Positions 1 through 7,342 of a DNA stretch of 22,071 nucleotides are shown here, piece by piece; position 1 is the stretch's first letter; every line of letters starts with the position of its first letter. The notes below the pieces were generated by a model. It was not told the origin of the DNA. It did no database searches and saw only the letters and a list, made by a program, of their open reading frames with translations. A program made the position numbers and the translations under genes. The DNA is taken from NCBI GenBank assembly GCA_937877655.1, contig CALFJC010000030.1, positions 1-22,071 of the forward strand. Reading direction: 5' to 3'. This DNA comes from an uncultured Selenomonadales bacterium. Lineage in GTDB: Bacteria; Bacillota; Negativicutes; Selenomonadales; Selenomonadaceae.

Positions 1-2
1 AG

Positions 3-677
3 AAACTTCAGCCGAAAATTTTTTTGTTTGAAAATGTTCGCGGGCTTTTAAGTCACGACAAGGGCAAAACATATCGAACAATGTTGAATGTCTTCGCCGA
101 GTGCGGCTATCGTGTCGATAAAAAAATTTTAAACGCTTGGGACTATGGAAATGCTCAAAAGCGCGAACGATTGATAACTTTAGGTGTCCGACAAGATTTG
201 AATTTGAAAATAAATTTTCCGCCGTTGCAAAAATATAAACCTGTCCTGCGCGACGTTTTGAAAAATGTTCCTCAAAGTCTCTGCGCAAAATATTCTCCTT
301 ACAAAAAAAAATTATTTGAATTCGTGCCGCCCGGCGGCTATTGGCGCGATATTCCTGCAGAATTGGCAAAACCTTACATGAAAAGCTGTTGGGAAATGGA
401 AGGCGGGCGAACGGGCATTTTGCGGCGCATGAGTTTGGACGAACCTTCGCTTGCAGTTTTGACTTCGCCAACGCAAAAGCAAACCGAACGTTGTCATCCT
501 TTGGAGGCGCGCCCTTTTACCGTCCGTGAAAATGCAAGGATTCAATCTTTCCCCGATGAATGGCAATTTTGCGGCTCCATGTACAGTCAATATCGGCAAA
601 TAGGAAATGCCGTGCCCGTCAATCTTGCTTTTGCCGTCGCCGACGAAATCAGAAAAACTTTGGAGGATTTACAATGA
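3..677 (+). CDS. C5 cytosine DNA methyltransferase, 3' part (partial at window start)
   Basis: This transfers a methyl group from S-adenosylmethionine to carbon 5 of cytosine and would protect host DNA from the nuclease encoded next. The frame is already open at base 3, so the start, the SAM-binding motif and the catalytic Pro-Cys motif lie outside the window. What remains opens with motif VI (FENVRG, with the Glu-Asn-Val that contacts the target cytosine), followed by motif VIII (QKRER). A target recognition region follows, containing PPGGYWRDIP and GRTGILRRM. Motifs IX and X come last (RENARIQSFPDEW and GNAVPVNLA). About 224 residues are visible, roughly half of a typical enzyme. Its TGA stop overlaps the ATG of the endonuclease, which suggests translational coupling. 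A TTG at base 24 could be mistaken for a start, but it lies inside motif VI and has no ribosome binding site. The family call is firm. GGNCC specificity is inferred only from the partner nuclease. Confidence 0.93.
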   Translation, partial: KLQPKIFLFENVRGLLSHDKGKTYRTMLNVFAECGYRVDKKILNAWDYGNAQKRERLITLGVRQDLNLKINFPPLQKYKPVLRDVLKNVPQSLCAKYSPYKKKLFEFVPPGGYWRDIPAELAKPYMKSCWEMEGGRTGILRRMSLDEPSLAVLTSPTQKQTERCHPLEARPFTVRENARIQSFPDEWQFCGSMYSQYRQIGNAVPVNLAFAVADEIRKTLEDLQ

Positions 678-1447
678 GCTTAAGTTTTATCTCGGACGAA
701 AATTTTAAAGAACATATCCGCAAAACGATTCTGCAATACGGCGAGCGACTTCAATCCTTCGACTTGGAAAAATTCAACAACAATATCATTGACCCCATAA
801 AACTTTTGTTCGATAAAAATATCTACGGTGCCACATGGGACGAGATTATCAAGAGCGAAATTTTTCGTCAGCGCGACAAAGCAAACAACAACAGCATCGG
901 CTATTTTCATCAAAATATTTTCCAATATATGGCGGGTTGTACAGTGCCGAAAGCCGGTTGGGATATTATTTTTGAAAAAACCGGCGGCATTGAATTTGAT
1001 TTCGGCAAGGTAAGTAAAGTTTATGTAGAAATGAAAAACAAACACAATACCATGAATTCGGCGGCGAGTATAAGGACTTATATGAAAATGCAAGGACAAC
1101 TTTTGAATGATAACGATTGTGTATGTTGTCTGGTTGAAGTTATTGCAAAAAAATCTCAGAATATTTCTTGGACAATTTCACTTGACGGGAGACGGCAAAA
1201 TCATCCGCGAATCAGGCGGGTGAGCATTGACGAGTTTTATAAAATTGTCACGGGTGAAGAGAATGCTTTTTATAATCTTTGCATGGAATTGCCGCGTGCG
1301 ATAAAAGAACTTCTTGAAAATATTGATACCGCGACAGTGCCAAAAGATACAGCTTTAGCCGAGCTTAAAGATAAAGCCGCCGAAAATTCTTTTGAGATTG
1401 CGTTATTCATGTTGGGATTTGGAGATTATCTTGGCTTCAGAAAATAA
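674..1447 (+). CDS. Eco47II-family type II restriction endonuclease
   Basis: This 257-residue protein resembles the Eco47II restriction endonuclease family, which cleaves at GGNCC, and would cut unmethylated foreign DNA. The recognition rests on the N-terminal block SLSFISDENFKEHI and the central VYVEMKNKHNTMNS segment. The likely PD-(D/E)XK centre is Asp97 in GWDIIF plus Glu119 and Lys121 in VEMKNK; this assignment is mine from spacing and is not proven. I chose the ATG at 674 because GGAGG at 662-666 lies 7 bases upstream and the ATG overlaps the methyltransferase stop. The frame stays open upstream to 560, but that extension would lie wholly inside the methyltransferase. The order methyltransferase then nuclease, with overlap, is typical of type II systems that need the protecting enzyme first. 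No controller (C) protein gene is visible. The gene looks full length and intact. Confidence 0.82.
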   Translation: MSLSFISDENFKEHIRKTILQYGERLQSFDLEKFNNNIIDPIKLLFDKNIYGATWDEIIKSEIFRQRDKANNNSIGYFHQNIFQYMAGCTVPKAGWDIIFEKTGGIEFDFGKVSKVYVEMKNKHNTMNSAASIRTYMKMQGQLLNDNDCVCCLVEVIAKKSQNISWTISLDGRRQNHPRIRRVSIDEFYKIVTGEENAFYNLCMELPRAIKELLENIDTATVPKDTALAELKDKAAENSFEIALFMLGFGDYLGFRK

Positions 1448-1460
1448 GGAGGGACGGAAA

Positions 1461-3221
1461 ATGTCAATAACTTGGAACGCGGAAATTTGGGCGAAAAAAT
1501 TTCAAGAGGAAAACGAAGATTATCATGAACTGCGACGCGAAGTCTGGGGAAATACGCGGGCGATTGTCGAAGACAGCGGCTATATTTTGCCCGACGGAAA
1601 TTTTGTCCCGATTGAAAGCGAAGAGCGTTTTTCAAAATTTTATTACAAGCCGTTCACTGCTTCTTTCGAGAGATTGAATATCCCGCCCGAAATAACCGTT
1701 ACCGACGAAGATTGTTTGGACGCGGCGCATAAATGGGTTAAAGAAGGGCTTGAAGTCAGCGTTTTAAATATGGCAAGCCGTCAAAATCCCGGCGGCGGCG
1801 TTCAAAACGGTTCGGGGGCGCAAGAAGAATATCTTTTCCGTTGCTCCGATTATTATAAATTTTTATATTGTTATGTTGCTTATGCCGAGCATTACGGCTT
1901 GACGCGTTCGCATTATCAATATCCGCTGGACAGAAATTTTGGCGGGATTTTTTCGGAAGGCGTAACGATTTTCAGAGAAAACGAGGCAAGCGGTTATCGT
2001 TTGGCTCCTGCGGCTTGGAAAGTCAACATGATAGCGGTTGCGGGCATGAATTCTCCGCGCACGATTTTTAAGGACGGCGAAAAAAAAATTGCCCCCGAAC
2101 TTGTCGAGGGCGTGAAAAATAAAATTCGGACGATCTTCCGCATTGCCTGCGACAACGGGCAGAGAAATTTAATTTTGGGCGCGTTGGGTTGCGGAGCTTT
2201 AAAAAATCCGCCAAAACATGTAGCCGAGCTTTTCCGCGAAATTTTATGCGAACAAGAATTTATCGGCGCGTTCAAAAGAATTTGTTTTGCCGTCAAGAGA
2301 AGCCACACGTCGAAGGGCGATACAAATTTTTTTGCCTTCAAAGAAACTCTCGACGGTTTTATTACGCCAATCAGAAGCAATTTTCAAAGAAATGTTTTCG
2401 ACAACTCGATAAAAAAAATTGTCGTTGCCCGCGATTCTTACGCGCTGTTGAAGGCGAACGGCGAAGTTACCGAATTTGAAATTCACAGCGGGAAGAGCCG
2501 CCCCCTTAGAAATTTTTGTGAGATTGTCGACATTGCGGCGGGCTTTGATCATTTTATCGGGCTGAAAAAAAACGGCTTGGTTGTTTTCGACGGGGAATGC
2601 AGCCAAGCATCTCATGCCCGAAGAACTTTTTGGAAGGACGGAATTTCCGTTGCCGCTTGCGAGGCGCATTCTGCCATGTTGAACAGTGACGGAACGGTTG
2701 TCTGCGCGGAGGACGGAGCTTTTGAAGTCACGCATTACAAAAAGGATGTGGAGACTTGGCAAAATATCAAGCAGATAGCTTTGACTTTTGATGAACCTTA
2801 CGGCTTGACTTATGATGGGAAATTTTTTTGTCGGCGACCGAATGTAAATGATTTTTTCAATGACTGCGGCAAGGAGATTGTACAAATTGCGGCGTTCGGC
2901 TGTTACTATTCGCAAATGACGGTTGCCGCGCTTTACTTCGACGGAACAGTTAAAGCTTGGTACGGTTTCTGCTATAATTACGACGAGATTAAGGAAGTGA
3001 AAATGTGGCAGGATGTCAAAAAAATTTGTTGCGGAGGACATGGAGCGGTTATCGGTCTTACTTGGGACGGAAGAATTTTTTCGGTACCGCCGCCGCATGA
3101 AACCAAAGACGGCACGAAAGCAACGGCACTTAAAAATATTAAGGACATTGCCGCGAACTTTGAACATTTGGTTGTGTTGAGCAATACGGGCGAAATTATT
3201 TATTTGGAAGACAAAAATTGA
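1461..3221 (+). CDS. Macrodomain PARG-like (TIGR02452) protein fused to an RCC1-like beta-propeller
   Basis: This 586-residue protein has two parts. Residues 1 to about 290 match the microbial poly(ADP-ribose) glycohydrolase-type macrodomain family (TIGR02452). The bacterial signature GGG-X7-QEE is present: Gly111-113 and Gln121-Glu122-Glu123, where the second Glu is the catalytic residue in characterised members. Further family blocks are SVLNMASRQNPGGG, YPLDRNFGGIF and LGALGCGALKNPP. Residues from about 315 to the end form seven degenerate repeats of 35-45 residues of the pattern I-x-x-I-A-x(4)-H-x-x-G-L-x-x-D-G. That is the look of an RCC1/BLIP-II seven-bladed propeller. The domain would remove or sense ADP-ribose marks, with the propeller probably binding a protein, DNA or sugar partner. 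It starts 13 bases after the endonuclease, with AAGGAGGG just upstream of the ATG; a longer in-frame start at 1392 would overlap the nuclease and lacks such a site. No signal peptide is seen, so it is cytoplasmic. The role in defence is inference from position. Confidence 0.8.
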   Translation: MSITWNAEIWAKKFQEENEDYHELRREVWGNTRAIVEDSGYILPDGNFVPIESEERFSKFYYKPFTASFERLNIPPEITVTDEDCLDAAHKWVKEGLEVSVLNMASRQNPGGGVQNGSGAQEEYLFRCSDYYKFLYCYVAYAEHYGLTRSHYQYPLDRNFGGIFSEGVTIFRENEASGYRLAPAAWKVNMIAVAGMNSPRTIFKDGEKKIAPELVEGVKNKIRTIFRIACDNGQRNLILGALGCGALKNPPKHVAELFREILCEQEFIGAFKRICFAVKRSHTSKGDTNFFAFKETLDGFITPIRSNFQRNVFDNSIKKIVVARDSYALLKANGEVTEFEIHSGKSRPLRNFCEIVDIAAGFDHFIGLKKNGLVVFDGECSQASHARRTFWKDGISVAACEAHSAMLNSDGTVVCAEDGAFEVTHYKKDVETWQNIKQIALTFDEPYGLTYDGKFFCRRPNVNDFFNDCGKEIVQIAAFGCYYSQMTVAALYFDGTVKAWYGFCYNYDEIKEVKMWQDVKKICCGGHGAVIGLTWDGRIFSVPPPHETKDGTKATALKNIKDIAANFEHLVVLSNTGEIIYLEDKN

Positions 3222-3246
3222 GTTACCCGATTAAGGAGGCGAGTAA

Positions 3247-4551
3247 ATGTCGGTTGAAGCAAAAGTCGGAGCGTTCACGGTCGGCGGGCTTATGCTTTTG
3301 GGCGGCGCGACGGCGGGGCTGAGCGGATTAAATTTGGGATCGAACGACGATTACACGGTTTATGCGGGCTTTAAACAAGTCGTCGGGCTTATGCCGCAAT
3401 CGGACGTTCGATTAAGCGGAGTTTTGGTCGGCAAGGTTACGAAAATTGCCAACGAAGGCACGGGCGTTACGGTCACAATGGAAATTGAGCCGGAAGTAAA
3501 AATTCCGAAGCAGTCAAAAGTTTCGATAGCGTCAAGCGGTGTTATGGGCGAGAAGTTCATAAATTTTCAACCGAAAGTCGACAACGGCGAATATCTTGAA
3601 AACGGCGAATATCTTTACGGCGCGGAAGAAGCGGGCATGGATCAAATGTTTGACGGCATGACAAAAGTCATGGCTGAGGTTGAAGATCTCTTGAAAACTG
3701 TTCAGGCGATTATCGGCGACGATACTTTTAAAAAATCTGTCGTGGAAATGAGCGCGAACATGAAGGAAGCCACCGAGCACGTAAATAATTTGACGGGCAC
3801 TTTTGAAAAAATTGCAACCGACAACGAGGCAAATTTCAACAGCATGATTCAGCAAATGGAAGGCGCGGTTGCCGGCATGAATCAGACGATGGCTAACGTC
3901 GAGCACATGACTGCCAATCTTGATAAATTTGCTGGCGACCCGCAGACGGCAGAGGATTTAAAAGTTACGCTTGAAAATATCGCCAAGACTTCTCAAAGCG
4001 TTGCGAGCATGGCTGATAACATGAATAAATTTGCGGGCGACCCGCAAGTTGCCGAAGATTTAAAAGCGACAGTCGGAAATGCTCGGAGCATAAGCGAACG
4101 CGCCGACAAACTTTTGGGCAAAGTCGAGGGCGCGTCCGAAAAAGTTTCAAAGATTGACGTAACGCCTTCGATTGATATACTATACAGCGGCAGTGCGCAC
4201 GATTGGGATACAAATTTTAATCTTAATGTGACGAGCGACGATAAATCTTTGGTGTTGGGCGCGGAAGACATTGGCGACAATACGAAATTGAATTTGCAGG
4301 GTGGAAAAAGATTCAGCGAAAATTTTGGAGCGCGAGCGGGAATTATCGCGGGCAAACCGGGAATCGGGCTTGACGCTTACGCCGGGAGCAAATGGAAATT
4401 TTCTGCCGAAGCTTACGATCTCAATGACGGGAAAATTCGTTTGAAGTCGCAGTACAAAATTCTTGACTCGACTTATATTTTGGGCGAGTGGCACAGCGTC
4501 AACAGAAGAAATGACCGCGCAGTTTATTTCGGATTGAAGCAGGAGTTTTAG
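3247..4551 (+). CDS. mlaD: MlaD/MCE-domain lipid transport protein with C-terminal beta-barrel-like domain
   Basis: This 434-residue protein is the substrate-binding MCE component of an Mla-type phospholipid transporter. Residues 8-28 form an uncleaved membrane anchor, and residues about 36-115 form the MCE domain (YTVYAGFKQVVGLMPQSDV, then SSGVMGEKFI). Residues about 125-300 are predicted long helix or coiled coil. Within them is a duplicated block, KFAGDPQ-x-AEDLK-x-T, starting at residues 227 and 261 (period 34). Residues from about 302 alternate polar and hydrophobic positions in beta-strand style and finish in QEF; a terminal Phe is usual for outer-membrane barrels. Diderm Firmicute MlaD (studied in Veillonella) is known to be such an inner-to-outer membrane bridge, replacing separate MlaC and MlaA. 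AAGGAGG at 3233-3239 sets the ATG. It lies 25 bases after the glycohydrolase gene and 1 base before the adaptor gene. The usual partners MlaE and MlaF are not in the window. Confidence 0.88.
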   Translation: MSVEAKVGAFTVGGLMLLGGATAGLSGLNLGSNDDYTVYAGFKQVVGLMPQSDVRLSGVLVGKVTKIANEGTGVTVTMEIEPEVKIPKQSKVSIASSGVMGEKFINFQPKVDNGEYLENGEYLYGAEEAGMDQMFDGMTKVMAEVEDLLKTVQAIIGDDTFKKSVVEMSANMKEATEHVNNLTGTFEKIATDNEANFNSMIQQMEGAVAGMNQTMANVEHMTANLDKFAGDPQTAEDLKVTLENIAKTSQSVASMADNMNKFAGDPQVAEDLKATVGNARSISERADKLLGKVEGASEKVSKIDVTPSIDILYSGSAHDWDTNFNLNVTSDDKSLVLGAEDIGDNTKLNLQGGKRFSENFGARAGIIAGKPGIGLDAYAGSKWKFSAEAYDLNDGKIRLKSQYKILDSTYILGEWHSVNRRNDRAVYFGLKQEF

Positions 4552-4552
4552 A

Positions 4553-5500
4553 ATGAGAAAAATTTTACTGCTGATTTTTATGACGATAATTTTTGCGGGC
4601 TGTTCAAACGAATCGCCGCTTGAAGTCAAGACGGAAAAAGTTTTATCCTCAAGTGACGCCGTAACCGTGATTCATGACGGGAAAATTTCTCTCAGCAAGG
4701 AGATAAAAATTTTCTCGCCTGTTTCGGGCAATGTTACGGAAAAATATATCGAAGACGGCTCCGACGTGACGGAAGGACAAAAACTTTTCAAAATAAACGA
4801 TCTCGAAACTCAATCGGATTTTTTGCAGGCGAAGAAGGAACTTGCACAATCGAAAACGGCTTTGGCAAAGGCACTTGTCGAAAATGATCCTGCGGCGTCC
4901 GAACTTCAAATTTCGGTTGAGGAAAAGCAGGCACTTGTTCAAAAGTTTGAAGACGAAGCGTCAAGCGGAATAATTTATACGCCGAAGGCGGGAAGACTCG
5001 GAGCGGTTGTCGTGCCCGAAGGAATGCCCGTTACGGAAAATGAAACTGTCCTTGCAACCGTTGGGAATATTAATCCCGCCGTTGTGAACGTTGAACTTTC
5101 CGAAGCGGAATCCGAAATTTTATCTGCGTCAACCGATTTGAAAATTTCTCTGAAGTTCAGCGACGGCGAAACTTATCCTTACGCAGGAACTTTTAAAGAC
5201 GGCGCAATTTTTTTTGAAAATCCCGATGAACTTTTGATGCCCGGCTTTTCCGCGCAGATTGAAATCGGCAACTTGAAAATTTCAAACGGAGTGCTTGTCC
5301 CCGAAAGTGCAATTCGGAAAGACGGCGCGGGAGATTTTGTTTACATAAACAAAAATGACGAAGTCGCCATCAAAAAAATTCTGCTCGGCGACAAAATCGG
5401 AACATATTACATTGTAAAAGACGGCTTGACGGCAGAGGATTCGGTTATCGTTGACAGCTCGATAAATCTGCGCGAAGGTACGCCGCTGAAAAGCAAATAG
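4553..5500 (+). CDS. RND/HlyD-type periplasmic efflux adaptor lipoprotein
   Basis: This 315-residue membrane fusion protein would link an inner-membrane pump to TolC. Residues 1-16 are a lipoprotein signal ending in the lipobox IFAGC, so Cys17 would be lipidated. A lipoyl/barrel-sandwich half follows (SPVSGNVTEKYIEDGSDV, about residues 58-80). Next comes a short helical hairpin (about 85-140), the second lipoyl half (IYTPKAGRLGAVVVPEG), a beta-barrel domain, and a membrane-proximal domain with LVPESAIRKDG near residue 250. Length and order fit a small adaptor with a short hairpin. It begins 1 base after the mlaD stop, with AGGAG at 4541-4545 inside the mlaD end, so translation is probably coupled. 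TolC follows, but no pump gene is present, so the inner-membrane partner must be encoded elsewhere. Alternatively this adaptor serves the MlaD complex; I cannot decide from sequence. Confidence 0.85.
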   Translation: MRKILLLIFMTIIFAGCSNESPLEVKTEKVLSSSDAVTVIHDGKISLSKEIKIFSPVSGNVTEKYIEDGSDVTEGQKLFKINDLETQSDFLQAKKELAQSKTALAKALVENDPAASELQISVEEKQALVQKFEDEASSGIIYTPKAGRLGAVVVPEGMPVTENETVLATVGNINPAVVNVELSEAESEILSASTDLKISLKFSDGETYPYAGTFKDGAIFFENPDELLMPGFSAQIEIGNLKISNGVLVPESAIRKDGAGDFVYINKNDEVAIKKILLGDKIGTYYIVKDGLTAEDSVIVDSSINLREGTPLKSK

Positions 5501-5531
5501 GAATTAGGAACCGGGAACTAGGAACTAGAAA
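5501..5531 (+). repeat. Short GGAA(C/T)TAGGAA-type repeat before tolC
   Basis: The gap between the adaptor gene and tolC consists almost wholly of degenerate copies of GAATTAGGAA and GGAACTAGGAA. It ends in a GAAATGGAG segment that supplies the GGAG used as the tolC ribosome binding site (5533-5536). The same style of sequence, GGAATTAGGAATGGAG, follows tamB at about 11740-11759. It is probably a dispersed intergenic repeat of this genome; nothing encodes a protein here. Confidence 0.5.
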
Positions 5532-5544
5532 TGGAGTGGTTAAA

Positions 5545-7053
5545 ATGAAAATTTCCAATCGCATCAAGAAAAATTTTCGGAGAAAATTGGCGGCGGCACT
5601 CGTCGCGGGCATGATGACTTTTTCAATCGGGTTCGGTTCGGCGAACGCGGCGGAAGTTATGAATGTCACGCTTGACGAAACAATTCAACGGGCTTTTGAA
5701 AACAACCGCATAATCAAAGAATCAATCGCCGACCGTCAACAAGCTTTTTGGAGCTTGAGTGAGGCGCGGCGTCAAACGAATCCCACAGTAAGTTGGCAAT
5801 TCAGCGGACAAAAATTCGGCGGCGATTATTATCGAAGTTACGCCTATCACCGTTCCTTCTCGAATACGGGCTCCGTCAACATGCCGATTTATCAAGGCGG
5901 CAGATTAAAGGAAGGGCGTAAATCGGCACGTTACGCTTTGAGTTCGGCGGATCTCGCGCTTGAAAATACAATGCAGACCGTTCGTTTGCAGTCGACGGTT
6001 TATTATTTCGACGTTTTGCAGTACAGAAATTTGATTGAAGTTTATGAAGAAGAAGTTGTGACTTTGCAGGAGCATTTGCGCAACGTCAACGCACAATTTC
6101 GCGTCGGTACCGTTGCAAAGGTTGACGTTTTGGAATCTCAAGTCGAACTTGCAAACGCCATGCAAAATCTGGTTAATATCCAAAACAACTACGACGTTGC
6201 CGTTGCGAATTTAAATAATTATATCGGTTTGCCCGCCGATACGATTATTCGTCCGCAAGATACTTTGACTTACAGGAGATATGACGCAAGTTTGGGCGAT
6301 TGCACGGCTTATGCTCTTGAAAATCGTCCCGACGCCGCGATGGCTGATTACGCCGTTAAGCGTGCCGAGTCTGCAAAAAAATCTGCAAAAGCCGGCTGGC
6401 TCCCGCAAGTCAGCGCGTCGGTTTCAAAAGGATTGACGAACGAAGATTTGATTAACCACAAATTGAGCGATCAATGGACGGCGGGCATTTCGGCTTCATG
6501 GAATATTTTCGACGGCGGCATAACCAGAGCGCAAGTCAATCAAGCGGACGCGGCGATAACTCGTGCGCAGGAAGAGGCGGCTCAAGTTCGAGAACAAATT
6601 CAGTTGGAAGTTCAATCGGCTTTTTTGCAACTTCATGCGGCTGAAAAAAATATCGCCACAACTCAAGCTTCGGTAGCTCTCGGCGAAGAGAATTACAAAA
6701 TTGCTCAAGTAAGATATGCGGCGGGCGTCGGAACAAACCTTGACGTTATGGACGCTTCGGAAAAATTGACGGAGGCGCGCTCGAATTATTTCACTGCGCT
6801 TTACAACTACAACACCGCCAAAGCAAATTTGGATAAAGCAATGGGCGTGCCCGTTGAAATTGATGTCGTTCGTTATGTTGAGTCGGAAGAGGAAGGCAAC
6901 ACTGCCGCGCAGTCGCGTGAAGATGCCGCGTTGACTTCAGAAGCGGCTGAAGTTCCGAAGACGGAAGAAGTTGCTCCCGTCGTCATGATTGATTTTGAAA
7001 ATGATTCAATGTTGCCGTCGGAGGTCGTCGAGCGCGAGCAAGCCTTTGAGTAA
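5545..7053 (+). CDS. tolC: TolC-family outer-membrane efflux channel
   Basis: This 502-residue protein is an outer-membrane export duct of the TolC/OEP family. Residues 1 to about 37 are a Sec signal: a Lys/Arg-rich start, the core LAAALVAGMMTFSIGFG, and a likely cut after SANA. Two homologous halves follow. The first starts with VTLDETIQRAFENN (residue ~40) and ends with NNYIGLPADT. The second starts with CTAYALENRPDAAMADYAV and ends with LDKAMGVPVE. Each half carries the long helices and the strand pair (VNMPIYQGGR and ISASWNIFDGG) that build the barrel and tunnel. About 60 residues after residue 443 form an acidic tail (SEEEG...EVVEREQAFE) beyond the usual family end. I chose the ATG at 5545 because GGAG at 5533-5536 is 8 bases upstream; a GTG at 5536 overlaps that site. 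It lies 44 bases after the adaptor gene and probably shares its transcript. Confidence 0.93.
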   Translation: MKISNRIKKNFRRKLAAALVAGMMTFSIGFGSANAAEVMNVTLDETIQRAFENNRIIKESIADRQQAFWSLSEARRQTNPTVSWQFSGQKFGGDYYRSYAYHRSFSNTGSVNMPIYQGGRLKEGRKSARYALSSADLALENTMQTVRLQSTVYYFDVLQYRNLIEVYEEEVVTLQEHLRNVNAQFRVGTVAKVDVLESQVELANAMQNLVNIQNNYDVAVANLNNYIGLPADTIIRPQDTLTYRRYDASLGDCTAYALENRPDAAMADYAVKRAESAKKSAKAGWLPQVSASVSKGLTNEDLINHKLSDQWTAGISASWNIFDGGITRAQVNQADAAITRAQEEAAQVREQIQLEVQSAFLQLHAAEKNIATTQASVALGEENYKIAQVRYAAGVGTNLDVMDASEKLTEARSNYFTALYNYNTAKANLDKAMGVPVEIDVVRYVESEEEGNTAAQSREDAALTSEAAEVPKTEEVAPVVMIDFENDSMLPSEVVEREQAFE

Positions 7054-7142
7054 AATTGTCCCCGCTTTTAAAAAGTGTGGACTACGCCGAAACGCTGTCG
7101 CAAGCTTCGATTGAGTTTTAAATTAATTTTTGTGTTTAGGAT

Positions 7143-7264
7143 CTACTTTTTCTTTGCTTGTCCAAAGAAAAAGTAGCAAAAAGAAAAGACCCCTCGCAGG
7201 GGCGTAGACCGGCAATGAAACATCCTGTTTCAGTTGCCGGCGGGCGCACATCCCTGTGCGCCCG
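7143..7264. repeat. Block of four consecutive hairpins (likely dispersed intergenic element)
   Basis: Four inverted repeats lie head to tail in the tolC-tamB gap. The first is 7143-7156 with 7163-7176, a perfect 14-bp stem with a 6-base loop. The second is CCCCT/AGGGG at 7190-7202. The third is 7209-7222 with 7226-7240, 14 paired bases with one bulged base. The fourth is CGGGCGCACA with TGTGCGCCCG at 7241-7264, a perfect 10-bp stem. None is followed by a T-run, so they do not look like simple terminators. The symmetry and density suggest a dispersed repeat element or a structured RNA leader or attenuator; no coding frame is supported. The remaining gap sequence 7054-7142 shows nothing I recognise. 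Confidence 0.65.
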
Positions 7265-7290
7265 GGTTTCACCTGCCCGCAACTTTTCCC

Positions 7291-7324
7291 TAATTATTAA
7301 TTCCTAATTCCTCATTACTAATTG
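7291..7324 (+). repeat. 34-base AT-rich repeat directly upstream of the tamB ribosome binding site (copy 1)
   Basis: This stretch matches 11768-11801 at 32 of 34 positions by eye. In both places it ends three to four bases before the ribosome binding site of the next gene (tamB here, bamA there). It is built from TAATTCCTAATTCCTCATT-type units, the reverse complement of the AATTAGGAAT units found after tamB. Confidence 0.75.
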
Positions 7325-7342
7325 ACAAAGGGGGTGGTCGCC

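Noticed and set aside
560..673. N-terminal extension of the restriction endonuclease to base 560
   Set aside because: The extension lies inside the methyltransferase gene in another frame. The ATG at 674 has a good ribosome binding site and begins the family's conserved N-terminus.
2244..3167. A 307-codon minus-strand frame under the glycohydrolase-propeller gene
   Set aside because: It has no family resemblance or ribosome binding site, and the + strand frame carries clear repeats and motifs.
1..3221. Integrative mobile element carrying the restriction module
   Set aside because: No integrase, transposase, attachment-site repeat or tRNA is visible. Accessory status is inferred only from gene content.
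7143..7176. Terminator for tolC
   Set aside because: The 14-bp stem is AT-rich and is followed by CAAAAAG rather than a T-run, so it is not a standard Rho-independent terminator.
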